Part shown: in pieces, positions 1 to 7,703 of the stretch
How positions within the stretch are numbered: position 1 is the first letter of the stretch
How the letters are laid out: every line of letters starts with the position of its first letter
Program-made: the position numbers and the translations under genes
Origin: Methyloceanibacter sp.
Lineage (GTDB): Bacteria; Pseudomonadota; Alphaproteobacteria; Rhizobiales; Methyloligellaceae
DNA: 12,486 nucleotides
Assembly: GCA_025449615.1 (NCBI GenBank)
Contig: JANWJA010000002.1
Location: 1-12,486 of the forward strand
Direction of reading: 5' to 3'
The notes under the pieces: model-generated
Databases searched by the model: none
What the model was told of the DNA's origin: nothing
Seen by the model: only the letters and a program-made list of their open reading frames with translations

Positions 1-503
1 ATATTGCCTTGTTGCGCGCGGTGAATGTCGGCGGCACCGGCAAGCTGCCGATGGCGGCCCTGAAATCCATGTGCATAGAAGCCGGCTTCACCCGTGTCGA
101 AACCTATATCGCCAGCGGCAATGTCGTCTTCGCCAGCAAGGCCCCCGCTCACAAGGTAAAGTCCGAGCTCGAAAGCCGTCTGCGCGACCATGCAGGGAAG
201 TCGGTCGGCGTCCTCATTCGGACCGCCCCCGAAATGCTGGCCGTGCTCAAGGCCAATCCCTTTCCGAAGGCCCCGCCCAACTATGCCTACGCAATTTTTC
301 TCGATGAACCCCCGCCGGGCGATGCAATCGAGCGCGCAACAGGAGTGAACGACGAGGAGATCCGGCTGGGGGCACGCGAGATCTATGTCCACTACGCCAA
401 CGGCATGGGGCGGTCGAACCTGAACATCCCCGCCGCGAAATCCGGCACCGCGCGGAACATGAACACGGTCGCCAAGCTCGCCGAGATGGCCTCGAAGTTA
501 TGA
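1..503 (+). CDS. DUF1697 family protein, 5' end outside window
   Basis: The reading frame is already open at the left edge; the first complete in-frame codons (from position 3) read IALLRAVNVGG, which matches the usual beginning of DUF1697 proteins a few residues after their start Met. So the true start lies upstream of the window and only a handful of residues are missing. Family landmarks seen are LRAVNVGGTGKLPM near the N terminus, ETYIASGNVVF in the first third, and a C-terminal stretch GTARNMNTVAKLAEMA. About 167 codons are visible, close to the usual 170-180 residues of this small cytosolic family. No biochemical function is established for DUF1697, and nothing here adds one. It ends in TGA and is followed by a short hairpin and a palindromic repeat. 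Confidence 0.88.
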   Translation, partial: IALLRAVNVGGTGKLPMAALKSMCIEAGFTRVETYIASGNVVFASKAPAHKVKSELESRLRDHAGKSVGVLIRTAPEMLAVLKANPFPKAPPNYAYAIFLDEPPPGDAIERATGVNDEEIRLGAREIYVHYANGMGRSNLNIPAAKSGTARNMNTVAKLAEMASKL

Positions 504-517
504 GGTCCTGTCAAATT

Positions 518-534
518 CGCGACGCTTCGTCGCG
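518..534. terminator. GC-rich hairpin after DUF1697 gene
   Basis: Perfect 7-bp inverted repeat, CGCGACG at 518-524 and CGTCGCG at 528-534, with a 3-nt loop CTT. It lies 14 nt after the DUF1697 stop codon, where a transcription terminator would be expected. No T-tract follows (the next bases are CTAGAGCA), so it is not a canonical intrinsic terminator. It may instead assist Rho-dependent ending, or be the outer part of the adjoining repeat unit. Confidence 0.4.
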
Positions 535-537
535 CTA

Positions 538-600
538 GAGCATAATCCCGAAAAGTTGCCGACTTTTCGGACAAAATTATGCGTCAAAGACAAAGTTTCA
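538..600. repeat. Hyphomicrobiales-type intergenic palindromic repeat
   Basis: A long imperfect palindrome: GCATAAT at 540-546 pairs with ATTATGC at 576-582, and CCGAAAAGT at 548-556 pairs with ACTTTTCGG at 562-570, around a 5-nt centre. A tail GTCAAAGACAAAG follows. The arrangement GAGCAT-ATCCCGAAAAG...CTTTTCGGA-AT-ATGC resembles a repeat I recall as very common between genes in Bradyrhizobium, Rhodopseudomonas and relatives. Only one copy is present in this window, so its repeat nature rests on that recollection. It overlaps an in-frame ATG at 556 upstream of the DUF2147 gene, which argues against that ATG being used. Confidence 0.7.
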
Positions 601-639
601 GATCACAACAAAGCCAGAATTGGCATCAGAATCGCCAGT

Positions 640-1107
640 ATGACGATATGGATGCATCATTGGCGTGAATTGGGGCTGATGCTCAGCCTCGCCGCAGGCG
701 CGCTCATCATCAGCGAGCCCGCCGCGAGCCAGCCTAGTGCCGCCGGAGTCTGGAAGCAGGTGGATGAGCACGGCAAGGTCGGCGCGCTCGTCACCATCAG
801 CGAACAGGACGGCGTCTATCTCGGGCGGCTGTCCAAACTGTTCCTGGATCCGAAGGACGACCCCAATCCGGTCTGCACGAGATGTTCCGGCGACAAGCTC
901 AACCAGCCGATCCTCGGCCTCACCTTCATCGAGGGCATGAAGCAATCGGGACTCGACTACGAGGACGGCACCATTCTCGATCCGGAGACCGGCGACATCT
1001 ACCACGCCAAAATGAGCCTCAGCCCCGACGGCAACGAGCTCAACGTACGCGGCTATGTCGGCCTTCCCGTTTTTGGCCGGACCCAGACCTGGACCAGGGT
1101 CGAGTGA
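640..1107 (+). CDS. Secreted DUF2147 family protein
   Basis: Encodes about 155 residues. The start at 640 (MTIWMHHWRELG) gives a typical signal peptide: a short charged N region, a hydrophobic core around LGLMLSLAAGALII, and a small-residue cleavage site near AAS-QPS, so the mature protein should be periplasmic. The mature part shows DUF2147 features: GVWKQ at the beginning, a middle stretch GVYLGRLSKLF, NPVCTRCSGD, a hydrophobic ILGLTFIEGM, YEDGTILDPETGDIY, and a terminal YVGLPVFGRTQTWTRV. The family forms a small beta-barrel-like domain with no proven function. A longer frame opens at 556, but it begins inside the palindromic repeat and would bury the signal peptide; 652 is another possible start. 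No strong ribosome site is visible before either. Its stop is only 7 nt from the stop of the convergent channel gene. Confidence 0.85.
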   Translation: MTIWMHHWRELGLMLSLAAGALIISEPAASQPSAAGVWKQVDEHGKVGALVTISEQDGVYLGRLSKLFLDPKDDPNPVCTRCSGDKLNQPILGLTFIEGMKQSGLDYEDGTILDPETGDIYHAKMSLSPDGNELNVRGYVGLPVFGRTQTWTRVE

Positions 1108-1114
1108 CGGCTTC

Positions 1115-1855
1115 TCAGCGCTTTTCCGCTTCGATCTCCAGCGTCACCAGTCGAGCCAGCAGGGTTGCCGGATAGAGCTGGCCGATCATCGCTTCGATAT
1201 TGGTAAGGCTGCGCGCAATGGGATGCACCGGCGCGAGATCGCCCGCGCCCGCTGTCGTCAGCGTGCCGAAGCTGAAATAGACCATGGTATCGGCGAAGGT
1301 CGGCGTGTCGGCGATCGTCATGCCGGAGAAGGCCTGCGGCACGGCCAAGCCAACGAAGGTGTAGAGCGCGACGAAGGTGAGCCCGATGGTGAGATAAAGC
1401 AGGATCGCGCCGATCACACGATGATAGTTGATGGCGCCCGGTCCGAAGACCGCTTTCGCCACCACCCAACTCAAAGCAAGCCCGATCAAGATCCACGCGG
1501 TGGCATCTAGATAAAGATCGAGGGTTGAATGTTCATGCAAGCGAAGCACTGCCGCGATCAGGGCTAGCCCGAGCGCCAAAAACATCACGCCGACGGCGAA
1601 AGACATGCCGTTTTGAAACCATACTGTGCCGATCACCACCAAACCGACCAACAGGCCGACATCCTCGCTGCGGATAATGCCGGCGGCATGCATCGGCGCG
1701 ACGACGAACAGCAAGAAGCCGAGCAGGAGAGTCAGTACGGTGAGGAGGGGGTCGCGCAACCGGTCCCGCATCTCGGCGTAGCTTTTACTCCCGGTAGAGC
1801 GGGCGGGCGCTGACTTCCGACCTCGTCTCGCCGTTGCAGCCGGCCGCTTGCTCAC
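1115..1855 (-). CDS. Six-helix ion channel protein with altered pore motif
   Basis: Encodes 246 residues. The start chosen is GTG at 1855, which overlaps the upstream stop as GTGA; a frame opening at 1924 would run 73 nt into the upstream gene. A basic N terminus (residues 1-35) is followed by hydrophobic helices near 37-53, 67-80, 86-104, 114-136 and 147-172, then a pore loop and a final hydrophobic segment 217-239. The pore reads YFSFGTLTTAGAGDLAP (193-209). It matches the two-TM potassium channel pattern (Ion_trans_2: TxxTxGYGDxxP) except that the filter Tyr is Ala (A204). The following IGQLYPATLLARLVTLE is typical of a proteobacterial channel family. No cyclic-nucleotide-binding or RCK domain is present. 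It is last in the kinase-cyclase operon, so a role as membrane output of that pathway is inferred; ion selectivity cannot be predicted with this filter. Confidence 0.85.
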   Translation of the reverse strand: MSKRPAATARRGRKSAPARSTGSKSYAEMRDRLRDPLLTVLTLLLGFLLFVVAPMHAAGIIRSEDVGLLVGLVVIGTVWFQNGMSFAVGVMFLALGLALIAAVLRLHEHSTLDLYLDATAWILIGLALSWVVAKAVFGPGAINYHRVIGAILLYLTIGLTFVALYTFVGLAVPQAFSGMTIADTPTFADTMVYFSFGTLTTAGAGDLAPVHPIARSLTNIEAMIGQLYPATLLARLVTLEIEAEKR

Positions 1856-2403
1856 GATTTCGGCCCGCGGCCAAACAGCAGGGCGTGCAGCTTGGACTCT
1901 CCGAGAGCGCGGCTGAGCTCCCAATAGGTGAAGAACGGGATCAAGGCGACCGTCATGATCACGGCGATAAAGAGCCAGCCTTCGATTGACCCGTTGCCGA
2001 CCTTTGGGAACGCGTCCCGCAAGCTCTCTTCATGGAACAGCCCCATGACGCTTTCCTCGATGATATAGGCGACCATCAGCAGGAGGGTGAAGGCGGCGGA
2101 TTTATAGACGATCGGAATAAACAGCGGCTTGTTCTTGAGCTGCTCGGCGAAGTGAAAATGCTCGGCCAGAAGAAAGATCTTCGCCAGGATCAGCGCATTG
2201 ATGAAGGCAATTCCGTAAAAGCGATAGCCGATGTTCTCTTTGCTCAGCACCAACCACTCATGCAGCACGAACATACCGAACACGACCGCGAGATAAAGGA
2301 AGATGCCGAGAAACTGCTTTCCCTCTTCGAGGGCGCTGCGTGTCAGTTTGGCTGTTCGAGACTGACCGCCGGCGATCGAGGCCGATTCAACAATATTATC
2401 CAC
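1852..2403 (-). CDS. Four-TM membrane protein of unknown function
   Basis: Encodes 183 residues from a GTG start preceded by AGGGGG at a 4-nt spacing. Four hydrophobic helices are visible at about 31-52, 62-82, 95-117 and 143-160, with a charged cytosolic-type N terminus and a basic C terminus. Polar residues sit inside or at the edges of helices and could matter: HEW (48-50), KIFLLAEHFHF (75-85), YKSA (100-103), EES (116-118) and FFTYWELSRALGE (157-169). I know of similar uncharacterised proteins in proteobacteria but no named domain, and I assign no function. It lies 21 nt after the cyclase gene and shares a GTGA overlap with the channel gene, so translation of the two membrane proteins is probably coupled. 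An accessory subunit of the channel is a possible role, by position only. Confidence 0.82.
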   Translation of the reverse strand: MDNIVESASIAGGQSRTAKLTRSALEEGKQFLGIFLYLAVVFGMFVLHEWLVLSKENIGYRFYGIAFINALILAKIFLLAEHFHFAEQLKNKPLFIPIVYKSAAFTLLLMVAYIIEESVMGLFHEESLRDAFPKVGNGSIEGWLFIAVIMTVALIPFFTYWELSRALGESKLHALLFGRGPKS

Positions 2404-2407
2404 GCAA

Positions 2408-2413
2408 CCCCCT
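2408..2413 (-). promoter_or_regulatory. Ribosome binding site deciding a GTG start
   Basis: AGGGGG on the minus strand, 4 nt before the GTG at 2403. It supports this non-ATG start for the four-helix membrane protein, and it lies in the only real gap (21 nt) inside the operon. Confidence 0.6.
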
Positions 2414-2424
2414 AAAGCCCGATT

Positions 2425-3450
2425 TCAGCGCGGGCGCACGCCGATCACGGCAATCATGCCCTTGCCCTTGATGTTCAGCTCGCCGAGCGGTTCGCCATAA
2501 AACTCCACGGCCGAAACCATTTCGAAAATTTCCTGCGTGGCTGCAACGCTGCCGGGCGAGCTCATCTCGACCATGCGCGCGGCGACATTCACCGTATCGC
2601 CCCAAATGTCGAATTGATAGCGCTCTTGCCCGACGACGCCCGCCACCACGGGACCGGAATGCACGCCAACTTTCACCTCCCAGCCAAGATGGGCGTCGAT
2701 CAGCGTCGTCGCCATTTCCAGGCCGCAGCGGAGCGCTGCTGCGATCGGTTCATCGACCTTGTGCAACAGACCGGCAGCGGCCATGAAGCCGTCGCCGATG
2801 GTCTTGATCTTCTCGAGCCCATGTTTCGCCACGACCCGCTCGAAGATGACGAACAGAGCGTCGAGCCTTGACACCACATCCTCCGGCTCGTGCTTGTCGC
2901 AATAGGCCGTGAAATTGGTTACATCGCAGAACAGCACCGCGACATTCTCGTAGCGCCTCGGGATCACCGTGCCGATGGCCCTGATCTCGTCCGCCGCCTT
3001 CTTCGGCAGCAAAGCGTGGAGCAGTTCGTCGGCCTGTTCGCGCGCTTCTTCCGCTTCCCTGAGCGCCGCCTGCAGCGCGAGCTGGGTCTTGACGCGCGCC
3101 AGCACGATCGGTCCTGAAAACGGCTTGTGAATATAATCGACGGCGCCGACGTCGAACCCCTTCTCCTCGTCGAGTGCGTCGATCTTGGCGGTGAGGAAAA
3201 TCACCGGAATGTCACGCGTTGACGGATCGGCCTTCAACCGCCGGCAAACTTCATAGCCGTCCATACCGGGCATCATCACATCGAGCAGAATGAGATCCGG
3301 CTTGTCGGCGCCGGTGGCGATTGCAAGCGCCTTCTCCCCGTTGGTCGCCACCTTGGTGCGATACATGTCCTTCAGCACGCCGGAGACGACGCCGACATTG
3401 GTCGGTGTGTCGTCGACGATCAGAACGAGCTTATTGTCGGAGGTCGGCAT
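2425..3450 (-). CDS. Response regulator with class III adenylate cyclase output
   Basis: Encodes 341 residues from the ATG at 3450 (a GTG one codon earlier is possible). Residues 7-120 are a receiver domain: acidic pair D13-D14, phospho-acceptor D57 in LILLDVMMPG, T87, and K109 in HKPF. A helical linker (about 124-150) contains LLHALLPKKAADEI, the type of segment found before class III cyclase domains. The cyclase domain spans about 168-335 and has every catalytic position: metal-binding D176 (FCDVTNFT) and D220 (IGDGF), adenine-selecting K216 and D281 (FDIWGD), and transition-state N288 and R292 (NVAAR). The Lys/Asp pair favours ATP, so the product should be cAMP. Its start overlaps the kinase stop (TGATG), making it the obvious phosphorelay partner. 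Phosphorylation of D57 presumably sets cyclase activity; the sign of the effect is unknown. Confidence 0.95.
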   Translation of the reverse strand: MPTSDNKLVLIVDDTPTNVGVVSGVLKDMYRTKVATNGEKALAIATGADKPDLILLDVMMPGMDGYEVCRRLKADPSTRDIPVIFLTAKIDALDEEKGFDVGAVDYIHKPFSGPIVLARVKTQLALQAALREAEEAREQADELLHALLPKKAADEIRAIGTVIPRRYENVAVLFCDVTNFTAYCDKHEPEDVVSRLDALFVIFERVVAKHGLEKIKTIGDGFMAAAGLLHKVDEPIAAALRCGLEMATTLIDAHLGWEVKVGVHSGPVVAGVVGQERYQFDIWGDTVNVAARMVEMSSPGSVAATQEIFEMVSAVEFYGEPLGELNIKGKGMIAVIGVRPR

Positions 3451-6400
3451 CACTGACTCTCAAGGTTTAAGGACAGGCGCTCGGCAATTCCCGAGAGGCA
3501 TTTCAGAGCGGACTCGAAATCGAAATTGCCGACGCGGTCGCTCAATGTCTTCAGTTCGTCGGGGCGCAGCACCCGAGCCAGGCGGCTCTGCGTCTCAATC
3601 ATAAAGTCTGCCGCCTCGCCATCGTCATTCTCAAGGAGACGCTTCAACCTCGCGAGCGGTTCCACGACCGTTGCGGGGTCGGAAGCTGGCACCCCACTAT
3701 CGGTTTCGCTGGTTTCCGGCAGCGCGGCGTGAATGCCATCGACGACCCGCGCCAAGGCGACCGCGAGAGATTTCAACACGTCGTCCGCGCGCTGTCCGAG
3801 CCTGATCGCCGTCTCTGCTTCGCCGGCAATGCTCGACAAGGCTGCCGCCCCCAGCGTGCCGGCGGCGCCTTTCAAGGAGTGCGCCGCGCGCTCGGCGGTT
3901 GCGGCATCGCCCATGGCAAGCGCGGTTCGCATTGTATCCACCGCGCCCGCCTCTTGCTGCGCGAAGCGGCTGAGCAGGGTTTTATAGCGCTTGGCATTGC
4001 TGCCGGTTCGCCTAAGGCCGGATCGCACATCGACGCCGGGAATAACGATATCGATCGGAGGTGGCGGTGCGGATGGGCGCGCAATTGCCGTTCCATCCAC
4101 GGCGGCGTCACCATTATGCGTGATCCAACGCAGCAGCACGCCGAACAATTGGTCGGGATCGATCGGCTTGGCGATATGATCGTTCATGCCCGCTTCCAAA
4201 CATAGCTCCCGGTCCGATGCCATTGCATTGGCCGTCATGGCGATAATTGGGAGGTCCGCAAAGCGCGGATCGGCCCTGATCGCCCTTGTCGCTTCGATAC
4301 CGTCCATCACCGGCATCTGCATGTCCATGAGCACGGCGTCATAGTCGTTCGCCCCGATCAGTCTGAGCGCGGCCTTGCCATTTTCCGCGATATCGACGAA
4401 GGCTTCGGCCTCCTCGAGTTGCCCCAACGCGACCTCGCGATTGATTTCATTGTCCTCGACCAGGAGGATGCGCGTTCCCCGCATGCGGTCGAGCTGGAAA
4501 GACGGCGCGGCTTGTGCCGCCTCCTTGCCGTTCGCGCTGCCGCCAAGCGCGCCGATCACCGCATCAAACAGGATCGAGGACGTCACAGGCTTGATCAGCA
4601 CACTCTCAAAGCCGCTATCCTCGGCCTGGCGCAGCACCTCCTCGCGGCCATAAGCTGTGACCATAACGAGATGCGGCGTGACCGGAAGATCGGGGAGGGC
4701 GAGAATACGCTTGCCGGTCTCCACGCCATTGAGGCTTGGCATCTGCCAATCGACAAAGGCGATCTCATACGGTTCCCCGGCCCGGGCTGCATCGCGAATC
4801 ATGAGGATCGCTTCTTCGCCAGAGGCGGCCTCGTCGGCCACGAAACTCAAATTGATCAGCATGTTCGAGAGCACGGCGCGCGCATGTGAATTGTCGTCGA
4901 TGATGATGACTCTGCGGCCCCGCAAGTCCGATTGCAGCAGTCGCGAGCGAGGCACCACCGACCCCTTGCCGAGCCGCACCGTGAAGCGGAACGTACTGCC
5001 CTTGCCGGGCTCGCTCGTCACCGAGACATCGCCGCCCATCAGCTCTGTCAATCGCTTGGAGATGGCAAGGCCCAGCCCGGTCCCGCCATATTTGCGGGTG
5101 GTCGAGGCGTCGGCCTGTTCGAAGGCCTGGAACAGCCGATCGATCTGTGCCTCGTTGAGGCCGATGCCGGTGTCGCTGACCGAGAACGCCACAAGCTGAT
5201 TGTCCGGACTATCCTCCAGCGCCTGGACGCGAACCACGATCTCGCCGGTCTCGGTGAATTTCACCGCGTTGTTGCAGAAATTGATCAGGATCTGCCCGAG
5301 CCGCAACGGGTCGCCGCGGAAGTGCGGTGAAACATCCGGATCCACCTCGAAGATCAACTCCAGGCCTTTGGCGGAAGCCTTTTCCGACATCAAGCTACCG
5401 ACATTCTCCAGCACTTTGTCCAGATCGAAGTCGATCGTTTCGACCAGAAGCTTGCCGGCCTCAATCTTCGAGAAATCGAGAATGTCGTTGATGATGCCGA
5501 GGAGATGCTGTCCTGAGTTCTTGATCTTCATCAGATAGTCGCGCTGGCGCGGCATCAGCTCGGTCTTCAAAGCCAGATGCGAAAGACCGATGATCGCATT
5601 CATCGGCGTCCTGATCTCATGGCTCATATTGGCGAGGAAGATGCTCTTGGCCTCATTGGCTTCGAGGGCCGCTTGCGTGGCGCGCTCAAGCTCGAGCTGA
5701 GCCTCCTGAAAGGCGATCTCCGCCGCCTTCCTCGCATCGATATCGCTCCAGGAGCCGACCACTTCGGCCGGCTGCCCCTGCTGGTCGCGAATGAGATGCT
5801 GCTCGTCGCTCACCCAGCAATAGGTGCCGTCCTTCTTCCGGAAGCGGTATTCGGCAAGGTGCTCTCCGGCCCTGAACAGTTCACTCTGTTTTGCTTCCAC
5901 CTCGTCGAGATCGTCCGGATGCACGTGACTCCGCCAGAAATCCGCGTGCTGCAAATATTCATCGGGCCCGTAGCCCAGCATGTTTCGGATATTGGCGCTC
6001 ACGAACGTGGGCGAGAAATCACCACTCGCCCTGAAGCTGTAAATCACCGAAGGCGCAGCCCCGAGCAACAAGGCAAGCTGAGAGCGCGCGGCTTCCCGTT
6101 CTGCTTCCGCTTCCTTGCGCGCCGTGACGTCGCTCCACGATCCAACGATCTCGATCGGTTTGCCGTCACTGTCGTAGATGATGTGCTGCCGGTCGTTGAC
6201 CCAGCAATAGGTGCCGTCATTCCGCCGGTAGCGATATTCGATTGAGCGGTCGTCGCTCGTGAAGGTCTCCTCAATCCATGCCGCGATACGCCGTATATCG
6301 TCGGGGTGGGCTCGTTCCTTCCACAGGTAAGGGTTGCCGAAATATTCCGCGGGCGTAACGCCAAACAACCTTGTGATGCTCTCGCTGACGAAGGTCGGCT

Positions 6401-7637
6401 CGTAGTCGCCCGACGCCCGCCGGCTATAGATCACCGCCGGAGAAGCGTTAAGCAGCCGTGACATGCGAGCATGCGCCGAAGCTTGTAAGTCGGCGATCTG
6501 TTGAAGACCTCGTTTTTCCTGCTCGGCGCTCTCCCGCTCGTGCGCGTTGCCGAGCTCGCCCAACATCTCGTTAAAGGCAACGGCGAGGCGCCCGATTTCG
6601 TCCTCGCTCTTGTAATCAATGCGGTTGCGGTAGTCCTTCGTCCCGCGGACCTTCCTTACCACCCCTTCGAGCTGCGCCAGCGGCCGCACGATGTGGCGAT
6701 GCGTCAGAAGGGCAAGGAAAAGGCTGAGGACTGCAAGCGCGCCCGTCAGCAAAAGGCTGCGACGCAACCTGCCGACCAGAACGTCCACCCGTTCTTGGAG
6801 TAGGCGCTTCAGCTCGGTCTGGGCAACCGTCCAAGCTGCGACCGCATTGTTCACCGTCGCCTTGTAAGAGTCATCACGAGATTGAGATCCAGCCGGCTCA
6901 CCGACAGTCTCGTTCAGAGCCCGATAATATGCCGCGATGCTGGACAGCATTTTCGTCGTTTCGCCTTCGATCTTTTGGCGTAATTGCCCATTGGCATTTC
7001 CGCGATAGGCGGACGTCAAATCTCTTTCGATCTCCTCAGTCGTCGACCGAGTGATTGCATCGAGAGCTCTAACGCGTGACTTGCTGTCGGCTGGAATTGA
7101 GGCGTGCGCCCCCAGTAAGATCTGCGTGTCGCCAATTTCGCCGAGCAGACGTGGAATTTGTCGGACTACGGTGTCTTGCAGGTAATAGCTGTCGAGATCG
7201 GGATCGAGTGCGAGATTGGAATCATCACCGACGCGCGAGGCTAGGTCGCGAGCCTTGGCGAGCGCTTCCACGATGAGAGCGCCCTGTTCGTCGCCCTTCG
7301 TGTCTGTGGAGGAAAGCTTGCGAAGCGTTGCCTCCAGCGATTGTTCAAACGTGGCGGTCTGCAGGGTCCCGGCAGCTTCTCTTTCAGCCGCGTCGAGCGA
7401 TTTCAGCGCTTCCGCTAGCGATGGCTCTTGTCCGGCGCCGACGAGCGGCTCGTTGAGAATTGCGGAATAGACATCTCGCAGACTCTCGAAATAGCGCACG
7501 CCAACCAATTCTTTGCGGGCGAAATCGATCGCGATCTGCTTTTCGACCACGAGGCTGTAGATGGCCACGACGATCGCGACGATGAAGGTGCTGCACAAAA
7601 TGACGAGTTTTGTGCTGGTGCCGAGATTTCTAAACAT
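3450..7637 (-). CDS. Hybrid histidine kinase: HAMP-PAS-PAS-HisKA-HATPase-REC-REC-HPt
   Basis: Encodes 1395 residues. TM1 is at about 10-31. A helical periplasmic domain of roughly 260 residues follows, with LDPDLDSYYLQD (144-155), a motif common in sensor regions of kinases and chemoreceptors. TM2 is at about 294-313 and HAMP at about 314-365. Two PAS_3-type domains (about 395-507 and 524-636) each contain HPDD and DGTYCWV. HisKA has H673 in SHEIRTP. The ATPase has N-box asparagines near 786-790, DTGIG (822-826) and GGTGLG (851-856). Receiver 1 has D963, receiver 2 has D1105, and HPt has H1253 in AAHSLKGAAG. All phospho-sites look intact, giving a His-Asp-His-Asp relay that can end on the cyclase receiver encoded next. 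About 90 residues follow the HPt with no named domain. First gene of the operon; no strong ribosome site is seen before its ATG. The sensed signal is unknown. Confidence 0.96.
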   Translation of the reverse strand: MFRNLGTSTKLVILCSTFIVAIVVAIYSLVVEKQIAIDFARKELVGVRYFESLRDVYSAILNEPLVGAGQEPSLAEALKSLDAAEREAAGTLQTATFEQSLEATLRKLSSTDTKGDEQGALIVEALAKARDLASRVGDDSNLALDPDLDSYYLQDTVVRQIPRLLGEIGDTQILLGAHASIPADSKSRVRALDAITRSTTEEIERDLTSAYRGNANGQLRQKIEGETTKMLSSIAAYYRALNETVGEPAGSQSRDDSYKATVNNAVAAWTVAQTELKRLLQERVDVLVGRLRRSLLLTGALAVLSLFLALLTHRHIVRPLAQLEGVVRKVRGTKDYRNRIDYKSEDEIGRLAVAFNEMLGELGNAHERESAEQEKRGLQQIADLQASAHARMSRLLNASPAVIYSRRASGDYEPTFVSESITRLFGVTPAEYFGNPYLWKERAHPDDIRRIAAWIEETFTSDDRSIEYRYRRNDGTYCWVNDRQHIIYDSDGKPIEIVGSWSDVTARKEAEAEREAARSQLALLLGAAPSVIYSFRASGDFSPTFVSANIRNMLGYGPDEYLQHADFWRSHVHPDDLDEVEAKQSELFRAGEHLAEYRFRKKDGTYCWVSDEQHLIRDQQGQPAEVVGSWSDIDARKAAEIAFQEAQLELERATQAALEANEAKSIFLANMSHEIRTPMNAIIGLSHLALKTELMPRQRDYLMKIKNSGQHLLGIINDILDFSKIEAGKLLVETIDFDLDKVLENVGSLMSEKASAKGLELIFEVDPDVSPHFRGDPLRLGQILINFCNNAVKFTETGEIVVRVQALEDSPDNQLVAFSVSDTGIGLNEAQIDRLFQAFEQADASTTRKYGGTGLGLAISKRLTELMGGDVSVTSEPGKGSTFRFTVRLGKGSVVPRSRLLQSDLRGRRVIIIDDNSHARAVLSNMLINLSFVADEAASGEEAILMIRDAARAGEPYEIAFVDWQMPSLNGVETGKRILALPDLPVTPHLVMVTAYGREEVLRQAEDSGFESVLIKPVTSSILFDAVIGALGGSANGKEAAQAAPSFQLDRMRGTRILLVEDNEINREVALGQLEEAEAFVDIAENGKAALRLIGANDYDAVLMDMQMPVMDGIEATRAIRADPRFADLPIIAMTANAMASDRELCLEAGMNDHIAKPIDPDQLFGVLLRWITHNGDAAVDGTAIARPSAPPPPIDIVIPGVDVRSGLRRTGSNAKRYKTLLSRFAQQEAGAVDTMRTALAMGDAATAERAAHSLKGAAGTLGAAALSSIAGEAETAIRLGQRADDVLKSLAVALARVVDGIHAALPETSETDSGVPASDPATVVEPLARLKRLLENDDGEAADFMIETQSRLARVLRPDELKTLSDRVGNFDFESALKCLSGIAERLSLNLESQ

Positions 7638-7703
7638 GGCCGATTGATATCATGGTCGGGCTGGCATGGCGCTCGCCGGGATTGACCAAGAAGGCCCACA
7701 AGA

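Noticed and set aside
1081..1130. A terminator between the convergent DUF2147 and channel genes
   Set aside because: CCTGG-A-CCAGG has a one-base loop and AGCG...CGCT only four pairs. Neither makes a credible terminator.
1115..3450. A Pycsar-like antiphage system (cyclase plus membrane effectors)
   Set aside because: The cyclase has a receiver domain and the Lys/Asp pair expected for ATP, and its gene overlaps a histidine kinase gene. This fits normal phosphorelay signalling better than defence. No defence neighbours or mobile elements are present.
3729..6245. Several plus-strand open frames of 80-222 codons across the kinase gene
   Set aside because: They lie opposite conserved kinase, receiver and HPt motifs, have unnatural composition, and lack ribosome sites. 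They are shadow frames.
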